Shown piece after piece: positions 22,201-35,042 of a stretch of DNA of 64,000 bases (its first letter is position 1; each line of letters opens with the position of its first letter). The notes beneath the pieces are model-generated. The model had not been told where the DNA came from. It did not search any database and was given only the letters and a program-made list of their open reading frames with translations. The translations under genes were made by a program, and so were the position numbers. The DNA is from Tubiluchus corallicola (taxonomy: Eukaryota > Priapulida > Priapulimorpha > Priapulimorphida > Tubiluchidae), in assembly GCA_030141605.1 (NCBI GenBank), contig JAQGDQ010000010.1, forward strand, positions 621,501-685,500, read 5' to 3'.

Positions 22201-25200
22201 CGCCTTTAAAGAAGATATTGTTCATATAACAACTTCTAACTTTTGAGAGGTCATTATACATGACAGTATATATGTATGTATTATATACATTGCCTTTTGC
22301 CGTGTTTGTTTGCCTGTCTGCTTGAAAGTAGATGAAAACACTCTGCTGTATGGGATAGAATAGATACTTATCTATTAATATGACAGGTGGCTATTATTAC
22401 TGAAATGCAAAATTTATATTTGAGCTACCAGTTGCACCATATCAAACTGTTTGCTAGCATTCTGTGAGGTGTTTTCTTTTTATAGGCAAACATCATACAA
22501 GTTGTGAATCAGATATTTCACTCTACTGAATGGAGTACGGATTTCAAAGGTTACTCATTTGTAATTAAAGAAGTGAAGGTTCATAGTGAACCTCAAAGAC
22601 CTATTTTTTCTTCTGAGTTGCATTACAATACAAAGACGTCAGTGTTACGGGATGCAAAGGAGTTGTTAAAGGTGGGCCAAATTTTTGTAGATTATTGTAT
22701 TTACAAAGAAAAGAGTATCTTACTGAGCAATTAGTTAAAATATTGGCCGAGTTTTTTGTCCTTGTGACAATCATTTTCAAACAAATTATATAATCAGTCA
22801 ATCTTCTTAATGAACATTAAAGTGCTAGAAAAAACATTTTTTTCAATAAGATTTCCTGACTTTCTTGTCTGTGAGTATAATACAGGGAAGAATTTACTTG
22901 ACATTACTTAGTAGAATTATAGATCCATATGACTTCATGTTCTTGAAAAACTATGCCAAAAACAGTTGCCCACTGTCTTGAAATGTTTCTGTACAAAAGT
23001 TTTGTATCATATCTCTTAGACTATAAACACAGAACGTTTTTGGCAGACTTCAAGTCAGCCTATGTAAGTTTGTTAAATAGTAAACATTCAGTGGTAAAAG
23101 CACATGTTTGCAGTTACACATTGTGGTTAGCTGTTATAACATGTAGTGGCTATAACTATAGCATTTTATTTTTACAGCTTTTTAGCAGAGGACATTATGA
23201 GAAGTTTTGTCTGGCACATTTGTTCACACATCTTAGATTTTCCGATGAAACTTTAGGACTTGCTTATATTGCGTCAACACAATTGGCAGGTGGCGGTATT
23301 TGTTCATCTGGTAAGAAAAGGCCCTATTTGATTTGATGGAAAGTCCTGAGTTTTAGTTTGCCATTGCTGGAGTCACAGATTATTTATTTTCTACTTATGT
23401 TCTACCTATTTTCTATTTCAATTTTCCGTTCTACTTCTATGTTGAAAAATGAAAAGTTATAATTATTTCCAGTCTTTTTTTTCTAGGTGAATATGAGAAT
23501 GATCGACTGATATTTTATAACACAGGCCTAAGCAGTTCTCTGAATTCTGCCTATGACACTGTACTAACAAGACAAGCAAATCTTATCACAGCTCATGGTA
23601 AATGTTTAATTTTTTATTCTTGGTCTTATATGCCAATTTCCGTTTATTTAGCTAAGTTTGCTATTATTTTCATAGTGAAAGTTTTGTTTTTCTGTTCATT
23701 CTCGATTTCTATGTTGCGTAGTGTTGTAAATGTGTATTGCTGTGCTGCTTTCAGTCTTCTTAAATTGCAACACATTTGCAGTTCACCTTGGTAGGTAATT
23801 TCAGTTCTTATCAATACATAGCATTGCTAAAAATTTAGTTACTATTTCAAAATAGCCTGTTGCACTGCATGTAAGTACATGAACAGTAGTTGCCACCAAT
23901 GAGTGATTCTAATAAACTGCAGTATACTATGCAGCAGCCTGTTTTCAAGTGAGTGTATTTGGCAAATTACAGTACCCTTATTAGTACGGTACACATATGC
24001 ACATTCAAGTGTACAACAGTGATTCAAATTCATTCAACAAACTGAAATCTGACAGATGTACATGCAGAGCGAACCAAGTGGTGTTAACTTTCAGTATGAC
24101 AAACTAAGAAGAGGTGAATCTAGGAAATGTGATTTAAATTTCAACTGCATATCTCCAAAAATAGGAAAGCCAATAAAAAACATTTTATTTTTTCATAAGA
24201 ACACCAGTGCAGAATTAGGTTTTAACGATTTTGCTATTTGTAAAACTTGGGATGCACAAAAAAAATTTTGCTTTCAGAATTAGGTCATAATTGGGGCAGT
24301 GAACATGATCCTGAGACAGAGGAGTGTGATCCTAAAGAACCTCATGGTTCTTATCTTATGTACACATATGCTGTCAGTGGATATTATAAGAACAATCATC
24401 TGTTTTCTCCATGTAGTAAACGCCGTATAGCTGCCGTACTAGCAAAAAGACACCGTTTATGCTTTATTCGTATGTATATTACGGATTTATGATCTCTGGC
24501 TTTTAAATGTAAGGTAATTTGATTTAGTTTTTTGGTCAGTATCATTTGGACCTTTGCGCATTCAACTGATTGATGTCTACAAACATTTACAGAAGTCAGA
24601 ACTCAGTGAAAATTGTGTGACATTGATTGTTCTGTAGATATTGTTATTGGGTAGTTTTTGCTTAAAGTTTTGTGGATTTTTTAATGGTTGTCAGTATTTG
24701 TAGTGACTTAGGTCTTTCCATTCATCGTTAATGATCAATGTAAGTTTCTACAGCATTAACATTCACTTACAATCAGATACATTATCTAGTAATTAATTTA
24801 ATCTACAGCAACAGAAAGATTGAAGTTCAGCCATTTAAAATAGATGCTGACTCTGTCGCTCTGTATCTTTCCTTATTGCTGTCTTGCTACAGATCTGAGC
24901 ACATCAATGCTGTAATGTGTTGCAAATGCACCCCTTCTAACCACTTTCCCACCATTGGCATGGACATAGACTGGTAAAAAAAAATTAACACGATGAACAA
25001 GAAATTGTAAAAATTCTCATAGTCACAGATAGGAATGTACATTTGATAGTCCCTGAAGTACTCTGCAGCACAAACAGTTAAATTATACTAACATATAAAT
25101 TGCAAATTTTTCTTAGCACTTATATGTCCAAACATTAAATGAGACATTCAAATATAAAAAAAACGTTGAAGCCTTGCAATAATATGATGCGATAACTTTT

Positions 25201-28200
25201 ATAAATGTCAGTTTTAATTTTGTATTTGGGTGTTCGTTACAGAAAAGACTAAATCTTTATGTGGTAATTATCAAGTGGAGCCAGGAGAAGAATGCGATAC
25301 AGGAGCAATTTTTTCGCACAAACAGGATCCGTGTTGTACACATACGTGTCATCTTAAACCTAAAGCTAAATGCAGGTAAGCTATAATGGAATAATGCTGT
25401 AAAACGTCATAATCAAAAGATCTACATATGCTACTTTATATGCAGATGTGTCCAGGACTGTAATTTAGACCAAAGCTCAAAGCTAAAAGAAAAATTTTTA
25501 AGACTAAGATGAGATTTAAGACTAAGGCCACGCCAATGCCAAAACTTTCCAGAACAATGTATTTTGTTAAAACCAAATTTAGAAAGTATTTTTTTGGAAA
25601 GTAGCTTTCTAAGCATTTCAAAATATTTTTCTGTAAATTTTTTCCAACTGTAATAGTAAATAATTACTAGTAATTACATCCTTAATTAAAAGTATAGATT
25701 AACTACTCTTTGTGTAAAGTATTAATATCAAGGTAGGTGCTAAAACAAAGACTGGGATTAACACTAGTGTGTGCATCAGCAAGAACAAGATCTAAGGATA
25801 GCAATAATTGGCGTCAGTCTGGCAAGAATTGATTCATAACCTACCTCAGAGCACCTCCCAGGTCTAACAATAATTGGCTTCATGACCTGTCTCTAACTTT
25901 GGACTGGAGTTGTGAGGCACTCATTTATTAACTTAATTTTGCATATATTATTGTCCTATTTTTTCCTTAAATGCTTGAAATTTTATCATCATCCATGAAT
26001 GTTGTTATCAAACTGAACAAGGTTTATTTAGAAAGAAGTTATAAGAAAGCAGATTAAACATTTCAGACATTGTTTTTCACTTACCCTAATAGATCCTGTT
26101 TCACCTCTTTCTTTTATTTCAGTGATAAAAACTCTCCTTGTTGTAAAGATTGTCAGATTGCGCCAGCCGGACAGCTGTGCAGGGTGGCTTTTAGAATGGA
26201 TGCTGTCTGTGAAAATGATTCTGTATGTGACGGAATGAAAGCAGAATGCCCAGCATCGCCACCAGCAGCAAATGGAACGAGCTGTTTGGATGGTGGTGAA
26301 TGTTGGGGTGGCATCTGTCTCCCTTTCTGCGAGGTGCCCAAAATTGGAAAGAAGTCTTGCCTCTGTGTAGGAGGTAATGCAGAGTTCTAGCAGAAAAGAT
26401 GATATTATAACATTTTAGCAAACAAAACATCATTTTATAAGTAGTAATGAAATTGCATTGATTATGCATTGCATAATGATTCTCAGAGATCGTATCTACA
26501 CCACATCCAGCCAGCATACATTATGTTCATTGCAGCAGACATTGAGAAGTGATGCTGGTTATGCTTTATCCATAGATGTTGTGGCTTGTTTAAGAAAAGT
26601 GTAACAAGTCTGTGACAGCAACGTGGCATTTGTCACGTATCAGTGCCATATATTTTTGCTGCCAAACCCAGAATCTGACTGAATGTAAAATTCATACACA
26701 ATACAAATTTGGTATCATCATCATAAGACAGTAATACTAAAATCTGTTATGCTGTCTATACTTGAGCTTAGTTTCTGAAATATGTAAACGTAGTATTATT
26801 AATATCTATCTATTGCACTGTAAAACTTTAAAATGGTTTAATGACCTTATAAAAACTTCCAAATATGTCACTTCATTGACTGTTAAAGGTAGTGTAATTA
26901 ATCAAGAAAAATTGTACATGGCCAAGTTTTTGATCAGTGCGTAAACAAGATTCTGGCACATGTCAGTAATGTGATCAATATGGAATTCCTAAAAAATTGC
27001 CACCTAATCCAATAAGTTAGTTGTGAGATATTAAGATTGAAGCAATTAAGATTTGCCATATCTGGTACTGGGTAGTCATGTGTGTAGACGAGGGGTTACT
27101 TAGTCAAGTGGTAGCGGTGTCTGACTTTGAATTTGAAGATCTCTGGTTCAAATCCAGACTCAGTTTCAATTTTTCTAAATTTCCTTTTTTTCAGTCAAAG
27201 TTGGTTCAAAAATCCAATAATTGTGAGTTCATTTTACCATTGGTCAGCATAGCCTACCCGCAATCACCTAGGTTATGAGTTTTATTTCAGATGCCATTTT
27301 GACTGCCATAATGATTGCCCCTCAGTGACCTAATTAAACACCAACCTAAAACTTTTCTGTGGCCATGCTGGGTTCTTTACACCTTGGATGACATTATGTA
27401 GCAGAATACCCTGAAAAGTACTATTTTGGACGCAAGCGGCTAGCTAAATTGACACTAACCGAAAATTTTCTTGGCCCATTTTGGCGGTACACTGCAGCAC
27501 GTGGGTGTACATAAATAACATGGACATACAGAAAGATTTTCACCTTTATAGCACATAAGAATAACTTTAAAATTAATACGCACATAAGTAAAAAGTATTC
27601 TTACCCCAATTTTTTTTGTGGACATTAGCATAATAACCTTCTACATTATTTTTTTCTAATTTCAGCTGATGCTTGCAAACGCTGTTGTAGAGACGAAAAC
27701 TCCAAGAAATGTAAGAAATATACTGATGCCAAGCATTATTTTGGATTTCCTTTAGAGGCAGGCCAGTCATGTTATCGTGGCCTGTGTGATGAAGAGGTTT
27801 GTTCCTTTTGCTAGCTTGAACTAAGTTACCAGTTTAATTTTTAAATTGTATTTTAGTAAATCATTGAAAGTGTGACTACACTCATTTTAACAGCATGGTG
27901 CGAATGCTATAAGGTTGTTTTAGCTTTCGAGAGTGGAAGTTGATCTACTTGTGTAAAGGGGTCAACTACACATCTTTGAACATGGAATAGATGTTCAGAA
28001 CATTCCAAACCTGAGATTTTTCAATTGACCAGAGCTTACCAAGAAATCTCCAGCTTTTAAGAGTTAATAAAGGCAGTTCTCTCTCTGTCTCCATTTCTCA
28101 CTCTTATTCTCCATGTCTCCCCTTCTCTCTTACTTTTCTATGATTTTGTTCTCTACTTTTTCTTTACTTTTCCCTCCTTCTCTCATTTTCTTCGTAAGAC

Positions 28201-31200
28201 TCATTCATGCTATTTTTTATAGGGAATTTGCAGGACTGCAAAAGCGGATATTATTCAGCGAATTTGGAATGTAATTAAATCAGTTGATATCGATTATATA
28301 AGTAAGTCACGTTTGCTTTTATGTATATGCATTTGCAAGTTTTGGTGATTAAGGTATTGCTTCTGTTTTGCAAAATATATCTTGTAGCAAGGATGGACAT
28401 TTGAGACACTGCTAACAAAAAAACTGTATGCTATTAGGATAATAATGATAATTTACCAGGTAGACTGGTATCACCTGTGCATGGTGTCTCATGGGTTTCA
28501 TTCCACTGTTGGAATGAGCAGGAAACTTTAAATTGGTCTATTTGGTTCAGATAAAACAGTGTTTGAAACCTCGCTGTAAACTTTAAATTGTAGATGTTAT
28601 TTCTATGCCAGACTAATTATTTTTTGCATTTGGCTTGAAAATATGTCCTGAAGAACAAAAACATGGTGTTTTGCTTTTGAAAATGTATTTGAAACAAAAT
28701 ATAAATAACAAATAAGTGTTATATGTAGAAAGCATATTTCTAGGACTTGCTAAAAGCCTGTGTCAATAGCCATAGTTCTAACAAATAATAAAAGGTACAA
28801 CTACCAAGTGTCAAAATAAAAAGTAAATTTAAAATTCTAAATACATGTGTAGTAATGTATTGTAGTACAAAAATGCTTTAAATTAAAGCAATTTTGGTTG
28901 CCAGTATATAAAAATAAAAAATAATAGATGTGTCAAATTTGTAGGCAGCTGCAGTGGTATAAAAATCTAGAAAAGTAATAGCCCGCAGATTTCTACGAAA
29001 GAAATAATTGCCCTTTATAAAATTTACTCTAATAGTGTTTTGCAGAAGTTTCGAAAATTGGCTAAATATCATCTAATATATCTGTCAGGGCTCAGCCTCA
29101 AATTCTGCAAGAGGGCTTACATGCTCCCTTGAACTCCTAGCTGGTTGTCTGCGAAGCTTCACTTTCTAAATCCCACACCCTACAATTCGATATAACACTA
29201 TGCTCAGAAGATCCTCCTCTACCCACAGCAAAAGAATCTATAGGTATGCTTGCAATTATACCTTATACTAATAAACTTGTTAGTGTTTAAACTTGACATT
29301 GTTTTACAGAAAAATTTGTTCACAGTAACATTGTCGGCTTGATAGTCATTGTATCTTTTATAATATGGATGCCTCTTACCTGGTATATTAACAAGAAAGA
29401 CATGGAACGCAAGATGTTACTTGATCAAAGGGCTAGATGGAAATCACAACGTGTAAGTATGGCCATTTTTAGTGACATGGTAGAGGAAGTGTGACAAAAT
29501 CAGGGAGTTTTTACCTGTAATTCATGGAACAGGCATGGATTGATTTTTTGATTGAATATTTTTATTTCGAAACAAAGTCCATATTACAACACAATGCAAA
29601 TTATAGTTAACAAACAAACATTATACATATAAATCATTATACAATTATCGGTTAGTAGTTTCTCACAATTAAATACAGTTAATTAAGTATTTACGATATT
29701 TACAACTTTGCTTTATTGGGCTACAGTATATAGGCATTTATTCCAATGCTTATACAGCCCACATATAAATAAACAGTCACTGTTAAAGATATTACTTATC
29801 AATTCATTGTAGGTGTCAGTAGCTCTTATTTTTATTTTTATATTGAAATTTATATCTCTTACTTATAACTTCATCATTATGTAGAAGTCGTATAATACTA
29901 TGTTGCTCATAAAATTTTAAACTTCTTGCTTTTGTTCAGTTTTGGAAGCTATCATTTTAAGAAATTAATGCAAATCTTATTTATGCTATAAATTTTGTAG
30001 AAATATAGAGAAATTGGTATAGTATCATACAGTAATCCAGCATATAGTGTAAGAAATCCTATGTCTTATAATTGAACCTACAAAGATAAGAAGGTTCAAA
30101 TTTTTCAACCGTCTAGCATCTACTTCTGAAATTGCTTCGTTGTAAGCTTCTCTGGGCTCCATATAATACTCTCACGGCCACAGTGTACAACATACCTACA
30201 TTCTTGTTATTTTTCTCTGATCTCTGATGGTTAACCATTCTAAGATGGTGGTTTTTGTTATTGTTCCAGTGTTTCATGGTGACCCATTTTCAAGAACGAA
30301 ATCAAATGAACGTGAGCTTTAGCTGAAAAGTTTATAGGCTGTATATGTAAGCTATGAAGCAGTGAGTCTAAATGAATGAAACCTGATGTGTGTTTATTGC
30401 ATCTCTTTTGACAACTAATTGCATAAGTTTCTTTCTAAATAAGGGTTTATTTTTTGTACTTCAAATGACTTTGTTAGATAGTAGCTAGTGAGCAAAAACT
30501 GATTAAATTCGGAATGTTAATCACAAAAATAGTAACTTAGTTGGTTAACGAGAGACTTCAAAGCAAATGTGCATTAAGTTACGCTAATCCAGTATTATGT
30601 CTTCCTGTCAACTGTCATAATAGTGTAAGTGTTACGTAATATTTTACAGAAACTTCTTTGATTTAACTATAGGTAGGAATTTACAATTCCCCACACAATT
30701 TAAATACCCCAACGCTAACCCTAATTCTAATCCTAATCTGCTTCACAAACTAATTTCTCGTGTGTGGGGAATTGTAAACTTTAGCCTAACTATGCTTCAG
30801 AATGGGTATACTTGTTTGCTAATGCCCAAACTTGTTGGTCAGCATCTATTGCAAGCTAAGCCGTATACATTTTCTTTACTACATTCCATAGTTAGCGTAT
30901 TAAACAAATTCTAATTAATGTATTTACTTTTTTTAGGATCATCGTCTATTTACGGAAGAAGATGCAGCAATTATACGAAATTTTGGAAAGCGAAAAATTG
31001 CTTCACTACGTAGAAAAGCAAGTGCAGCAAGTTTGCAGGCTTCGCGAACTGCGATTTCTATCCGTAAAAAAGCAAGTGCAGCAAGCTTACAAGCGGGACG
31101 AACTGCATCTTCCCTACGCAAGAAAACAAGTGAAGCAGGCTTACAAGCGGGACGAACTGCATCTTCCATACGAAGGAGAGCAAGTGCAGCAGGCTTACAA

Positions 31201-31905
31201 GTGGGACAAACTGCATTTTCCATACGCAAGAAAGTAAGTGAAGCAAGCTTACAAGCAGGACAAACTGCATCTTCTTCATGGAAGAAAGCAAGTGAAGCAA
31301 GCTTACAAGCGGGACAAACTGCATTTTCCATACGTGGAAGAGCAAGTGAAGCAGGCTTACAAGCGTGTCGAACTGCATCTTCTATACGAAAGAAAGCAAG
31401 TGCACCAAGTTTACAAGCAGGACGAACTGCATCTTTCATACGCAAGAAAGTAAGTGAAGCAAGCTTACAAGCGGGACAAACTGCATCTTCTTCATGGAAG
31501 AAAGCAAGTGAAGCAAGCTTACAAGCGGGACAAACTGCATTTTCCATACATGGAAGAGCAAGTGAAGCAGGCTTACAAGCGCGTCGAACTGCATCTTCCA
31601 TACGGAAGAAAGCAAGTGCACAAAGTTTACAAGCGGGACAAACTGCATCTTCTTCGCGGAAGAAAGCAAGTGAAGCAAGTTTACAAGCGGGACAAACTGC
31701 ATCTTCTTCACGGAAGAAAGCAAGTGAAGCAAGCTTACAAGCGGGACAAACTGCATCTTCCACACATGAAAGAGCAAGTGAAGCAGGCTTACAACCTGCA
31801 AAGGCAGGGGCCAGGGCAGTTGTAACAGCCTTGTATAACAAAAGTAAGTCAGTGCCCGCATTACTGAGAAATGAGCAAAAGAGGCAAAATGCAAATTCGA
31901 AGTGA
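16209..31905 (+). CDS. ADAM17: ADAM17/TACE-like membrane metalloprotease (complete)
   Basis: Sixteen coding exons join in phase: 16209-16296, 16529-16655, 17418-17542, 18017-18108, 20171-20274, 21278-21563, 22486-22671, 23178-23310, 23487-23597, 24278-24469, 25243-25375, 26123-26373, 27666-27796, 28223-28301, 29310-29452 and 30937-31905 (3150 bp, 1049 residues; human about 824). Order: signal peptide about 1-28; prodomain with cysteine switch C181; furin-type RTKR ending at 223; zinc site HELGHNWGSEHD at 417-428, intact across a splice; Met-turn YLMYTYAVSG; Cys-rich disintegrin/membrane-proximal region with CKRCCRD; juxtamembrane helix IIQRIWNVIKSVD like the ADAM17 CANDIS segment; transmembrane about 688-706. 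All catalytic residues are present, so an active ectodomain sheddase at the cell surface is expected. Exon 5 ends at a GC donor. The tail from 707 is about 343 residues, mostly 15 tandem repeats. Extra basic sequence follows the furin site. Confidence 0.95.
17117..17212. mobile_element. Decayed copy of inverted-repeat element E (copy 3)
   Basis: Aligns by eye with the copy at 30671-30786: GGAGTTTACAACTGCC, AATTTAAATATTCC, CACAAGCTAATTTCTTGTG and GTGTGAGGAATAATAAACTT in the same order, with many changes. It lies in intron 2 of the ADAM17-like gene. Confidence 0.5.
18135..19452. mobile_element. Non-autonomous hAT-type transposon (G), 1318 bp
   Basis: Starts CAGGGCACTTTATTTATGAC and ends with its inverted complement ...AGTCATAAATAAAGTGCCCTG. 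A perfect 8-bp target duplication TTTATATG lies at 18127-18134 and 19453-19460. CAGGG termini plus an 8-bp duplication are the classic hAT signature. A subterminal TTTATGACTATTTATGAC repeat is near both ends. No transposase frame is seen; the interior includes a (GA)n run (19283-19306) and a nested 96-bp element. It sits in intron 4 of the ADAM17-like gene. Confidence 0.9.
18851..18946. mobile_element. 96-bp hAT-type mini-element (C, copy 3), nested in G
   Basis: Terminal repeats TAGGGGTAAGCATC and its complement GAATGCTCACCCCTA, flanked by a perfect 8-bp duplication ACGCCGCT (18843-18850 and 18947-18954). The interior is two direct copies of TTCGGTTCGATTCGAATTCG. Longer relatives with the same ends are at 50374-50815 and 51146-51526. 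Confidence 0.9.
20636..20746. repeat. (CAA/CAG)n trinucleotide repeat
   Basis: A run of about 110 bp of CAA triplets with scattered CAG and TAA in intron 5 of the ADAM17-like gene. The poly-Asn, poly-Leu and poly-Cys open frames over it are artefacts of the simple repeat. Confidence 0.95.
27090..27260 (+). mobile_element. tRNA-derived SINE
   Basis: A tRNA-like head with an A box (TTAGTCAAGTGGTAGCGGTG, 27100-27119) and a B box (GGTTCAAATCC, 27145-27155) at tRNA spacing, followed by unrelated tail sequence. The acceptor stem does not pair convincingly, so this is a SINE or tRNA-like repeat, not a functional tRNA gene. It lies in intron 12 of the ADAM17-like gene. A second tRNA-like element is at 39331-39410. 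Confidence 0.6.
29540..30180 (-). mobile_element. Possible retroelement 3' tail (antisense)
   Basis: On the minus strand the segment ends in AATAAA and a short A-rich tail near 29550. It carries weak hints of a reverse-transcriptase-like tail with many stops. It lies in intron 15 of the ADAM17-like gene. The call is weak and rests on layout only. Confidence 0.25.
30671..30786. mobile_element. Short inverted-repeat element E, copy 2
   Basis: Inverted termini containing TTTACAATTCCCCACAC, flanked on both sides by TAACTAT (30664-30670 and 30787-30793), a probable 7-bp target duplication. The centre holds CTAACCCTAATTCTAATCC, a telomere-like run. Inserted in the last intron of the ADAM17-like gene. 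Confidence 0.75.
31003..31812 (+). repeat. Coding minisatellite: 15 x 54 bp in the ADAM17-like tail
   Basis: Fifteen contiguous in-frame 54-bp units encode residues about 750-1019. The consensus is 18 residues, approximately SIRKKASEASLQAGQTAS. Nearly every unit keeps a basic-basic-x-S/T core (RRKAS, RKKAS, RKKTS, RRRAS, WKKAS) and a central S/G-L-Q. No unit has a frameshift or stop. Units 5-8 and 9-12 are almost identical, indicating a later block duplication of 216 bp. The last unit is diverged (QPAKAGA) and leads into a 30-residue unique end. Because the period is a multiple of three and stop codons are absent, other frames are also open, including a long antisense frame. Confidence 0.97.
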
Positions 31906-32156
31906 AACACAAATCTGCAGCATGTATTACTTATTACTACTACTAGAAACTTCGCATATTTTTCTTTCTTATGAATACATGTCTGATGTTGAATATTCAT
32001 TACTGAAAAATCTTTTTAGCTATATAATTAACAATTAAGTTCAAGTGAGTGTTCATGTGGCAACTGCTTTTTTATGGAAACTAAATGGAAACTAAAATGT
32101 GATAGCTTAGTAAGCGGTAACTTATTTTTAGATGATGAGGGGATTGCGTATTTGTA

Positions 32157-32162
32157 AATAAA
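32157..32162 (+). terminator. Likely poly(A) signal of the ADAM17-like gene
   Basis: AATAAA about 250 nt past the stop codon at 31903-31905, the first canonical hexamer on the plus strand after the coding end. Confidence 0.5.
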
Positions 32163-35042
32163 ACAATTGTAGTATTTAAACTTATTGTAGAGCTTCAGGA
32201 TCTGCTAGGTGATTATAAGTGTCTTTATTAGCTAAATTCCGGCCTAAAGCAGGTTATTCCAGAACTTAAGCAGAAGCCTCTCAAATATTGTTTAAAAATA
32301 ACTAACACACATTAACTTTTCTTACTTTAATTCTTTTGTTTTTTATTGAAATCCCAAAGTTTTAAATACCTGGCCTTAGGTCATTTAAATAAATTATAGT
32401 TTCCTGTTAACTTTTCATTGGACTTATGAATACAGTAATTCCAGATTGGTTACTGTATCAACAAACTGCGATAATAACTAAGAGCCATTCTGACCACCAA
32501 TATTACTGTAATATCCAGTGAATAAAAACAAATGAAAAAGAAGTAACTGGCAGAACTTGTATTGATCATAAAGCTTGCAATAGGAATGCATACTTCATCT
32601 GCAATTCTGGGCTACGTATTGTCACCCAAACGTGTCACGAACTCACTGTGCCATCATAATAATTGCAGAAAACACTGAAAACGAGTACACTTACAAAATT
32701 ATGCACCACAATATTGTGACATGGCAAAGACAAAGAGAATAATAATCTGTTATATGCACGCTTTCAAGTATTACATAAATATGCAACCACTAATGTTATA
32801 GCACAATTTATCATGCCGAACAAGACATACTAGAAGGTAGTGTCAGTTTGACCTTTCTTCCGAGTTTTTTAAATTTGGCCAAAGCATTTAATTTTCAGAC
32901 TTTTTTATTAGCCTAATAAATAAACTGGGCTTAAATAACCAATTAAATATTCTAAAAACAGCTGCCAACTGTTGAAAAGTTTGAGCAGATAAAATCTAAT
33001 AAAAGGTTTGCAATTCTTTACCACCTGTCTGTTATAATTTGCACTTTTGTGTAAATGAGCTCTACTAAGAAGAAAAGGACCAATTTTTAGCAAATTAGTG
33101 AGCCTGGGAAATAAAGCATAATCAAAAACTTCGATAGAAATGGAATGCACAAGAAAAGCGAGACGTACAGAAAAAGAGAGTGTAGAAAGTTAGAAAAGGA
33201 AGTGGAGTATGAAGTGAGGGAGGGAGAAGGAAGAGAAAGAGAAAAACTGAAAAAGCAAGCACGTCATTATTTGAACATGGCGTAACAATAGTTACACACA
33301 ATTATAGTATATACATACAACAAAATAAGCATATTGTTTGAAGCACAGAATTTTTAAAACAACTTTAATACATGATAACATTATGAGTTCCAGTCAAGAA
33401 GTGATAAATTTGAAAATCTAAGTAGTTGGCTGACAAAAGTTTGTTTTATTCAATGTTTTGGCCGTTTAGAAAAAATTGGCATATTTTACAGCATTATTGC
33501 TGCAATAAAGCCAAAACAAAGCTGACAAATTCAAATATATATAATGACAATGTACACAAAGCAATGTCGGATTTAGTGCTATAGTAATTTGTGCATCTTT
33601 GGGGTCACCACATATAATACCAAGCTTTTGGCCAATTTCGAAGACATGCCTACCTTGCGTTATAATGGCGTTATCGTATACCTCACCAACCCACTAGGTA
33701 TACCCCACCATCTACCTACCCTTATACTGATATCGACATCACACCGATGTAGCTTTTTGTGCATTTTATTCTTTCTCCTCACAAGGACATACACCAACAC
33801 TGTTTGTGTTAATTAACAGAAAACCACCAGTGGATTAAACTGGCGGCGGAGGCGGTGGCACCTCCCATTCACTGAGTGAGGTAAGTGAGTAAGATAACGA
33901 TATTGTGACTAAATCACCTACCTACTTTGCGTTATAATGGTGTTATCACCTCTCTTGCCACCTACTTACTTTAAACTTGATATAGCTATATGTGGATGGC
34001 CCCTTTCACTTGTTACAATCACTAAAAATCAATATAATAAATGTCAAAGAAAAGTATTTAAAAACATTTTTGCAAATAGGAGTACATTTTTGTAGATCAG
34101 TTGTACAATTATTAATAAATAAACAAAATTCATGTTTATTTGGCATAAACAATTTCAAAAATGCAAATGTGGTAAAATGCCACAAGCACACCAACCTTAT
34201 AGACATTACAAAATTTTCTGCATTTATTTATATGATCTCATGCCTCTCACATAAAAATACAATGTCTAAACTCTCAGTGTTTTTACTTTTTACATAATTT
34301 AAAAATATGCAAAGTGATATTAACAAAATGTAAAATTTAACAACAACAATTGTAAAAAATAGTGTAAAATGCTGAACAAAATTACCTACACACAATATAA
34401 AACAATCATCAACCTAAACTGTACTGAAAAACAGAATGCGTTGTATCACAATCACTAAGCAAAGAACTGATCGCATAAAGAAAATAAAGATTTGATGATA
34501 AAATGGAGTATATATGGAGAAATATAGATGTATGTGTTGGCATTTTAAAGGCGTTCGAGGAAAAACAATGCAGAGTCAAGCGAAATTTAATAGAATGCGT
34601 AACTGATATGCAGACCGTAACGCTCAGGACACAGTCAATAACCAGAATATGTAAATTGCAGCAAGTAACTAAGCAGCATGAGCAAATAATGCCTTATGTG
34701 CACTTCATAATTGTCACGTTAACCAAATAAGGTTGCTGCCATGCAATTAATTCTGATTACTCAACTGAATCCTAATTAAAGGTGAAATGTACATCACAGT
34801 CTTTTGTAGTACAATTCATCAAATGGACACATTTTCAATTAAAAAGAATGTTACACAACAAATCTTGGCATTTTGCCAATGACTGAGTTAGCTGGGGTTT
34901 CAATTTTAGCATGGTGTGTGTCAGCATGTGATATTATTTGCAATTAGTGTCTATGTAAAAAAGCTGTTAATTAATGTTCTGAACTGTCAAAACAGCAAAA
35001 CGGCTAAGATTTCATTGTAGCGGTACAATGCAAAGCATGTGA
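32163..35042. other. Convergent intergenic stretch between ADAM17-like and MFSD5-like genes
   Basis: Mostly AT-rich sequence without a gene. It includes a purine-only tract at about 33160-33245. Two similar segments with TTGCGTTATAATGG(C/T)GTTATC occur near 33655 and 33925, perhaps remnants of pogo-like ends. The MFSD5-like 3' UTR must lie at the right side. Open frames at 33992-34297 and 34006-34206 overlap on opposite strands and look random. Confidence 0.4.

Noticed and set aside
27100..27155. Functional tRNA gene
   Set aside because: A and B boxes are present, but the acceptor stem does not pair and the sequence continues into repeat-like DNA, so a tRNA-derived SINE is the better call.
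30939..32000. Long antisense open frame (353 codons, Cys/Ala/Leu rich) across the ADAM17-like tail
   Set aside because: It mirrors the 54-bp coding repeat. A stop-free unit with a period divisible by three keeps several frames open. The sense frame continues directly from the ADAM17 transmembrane exon.
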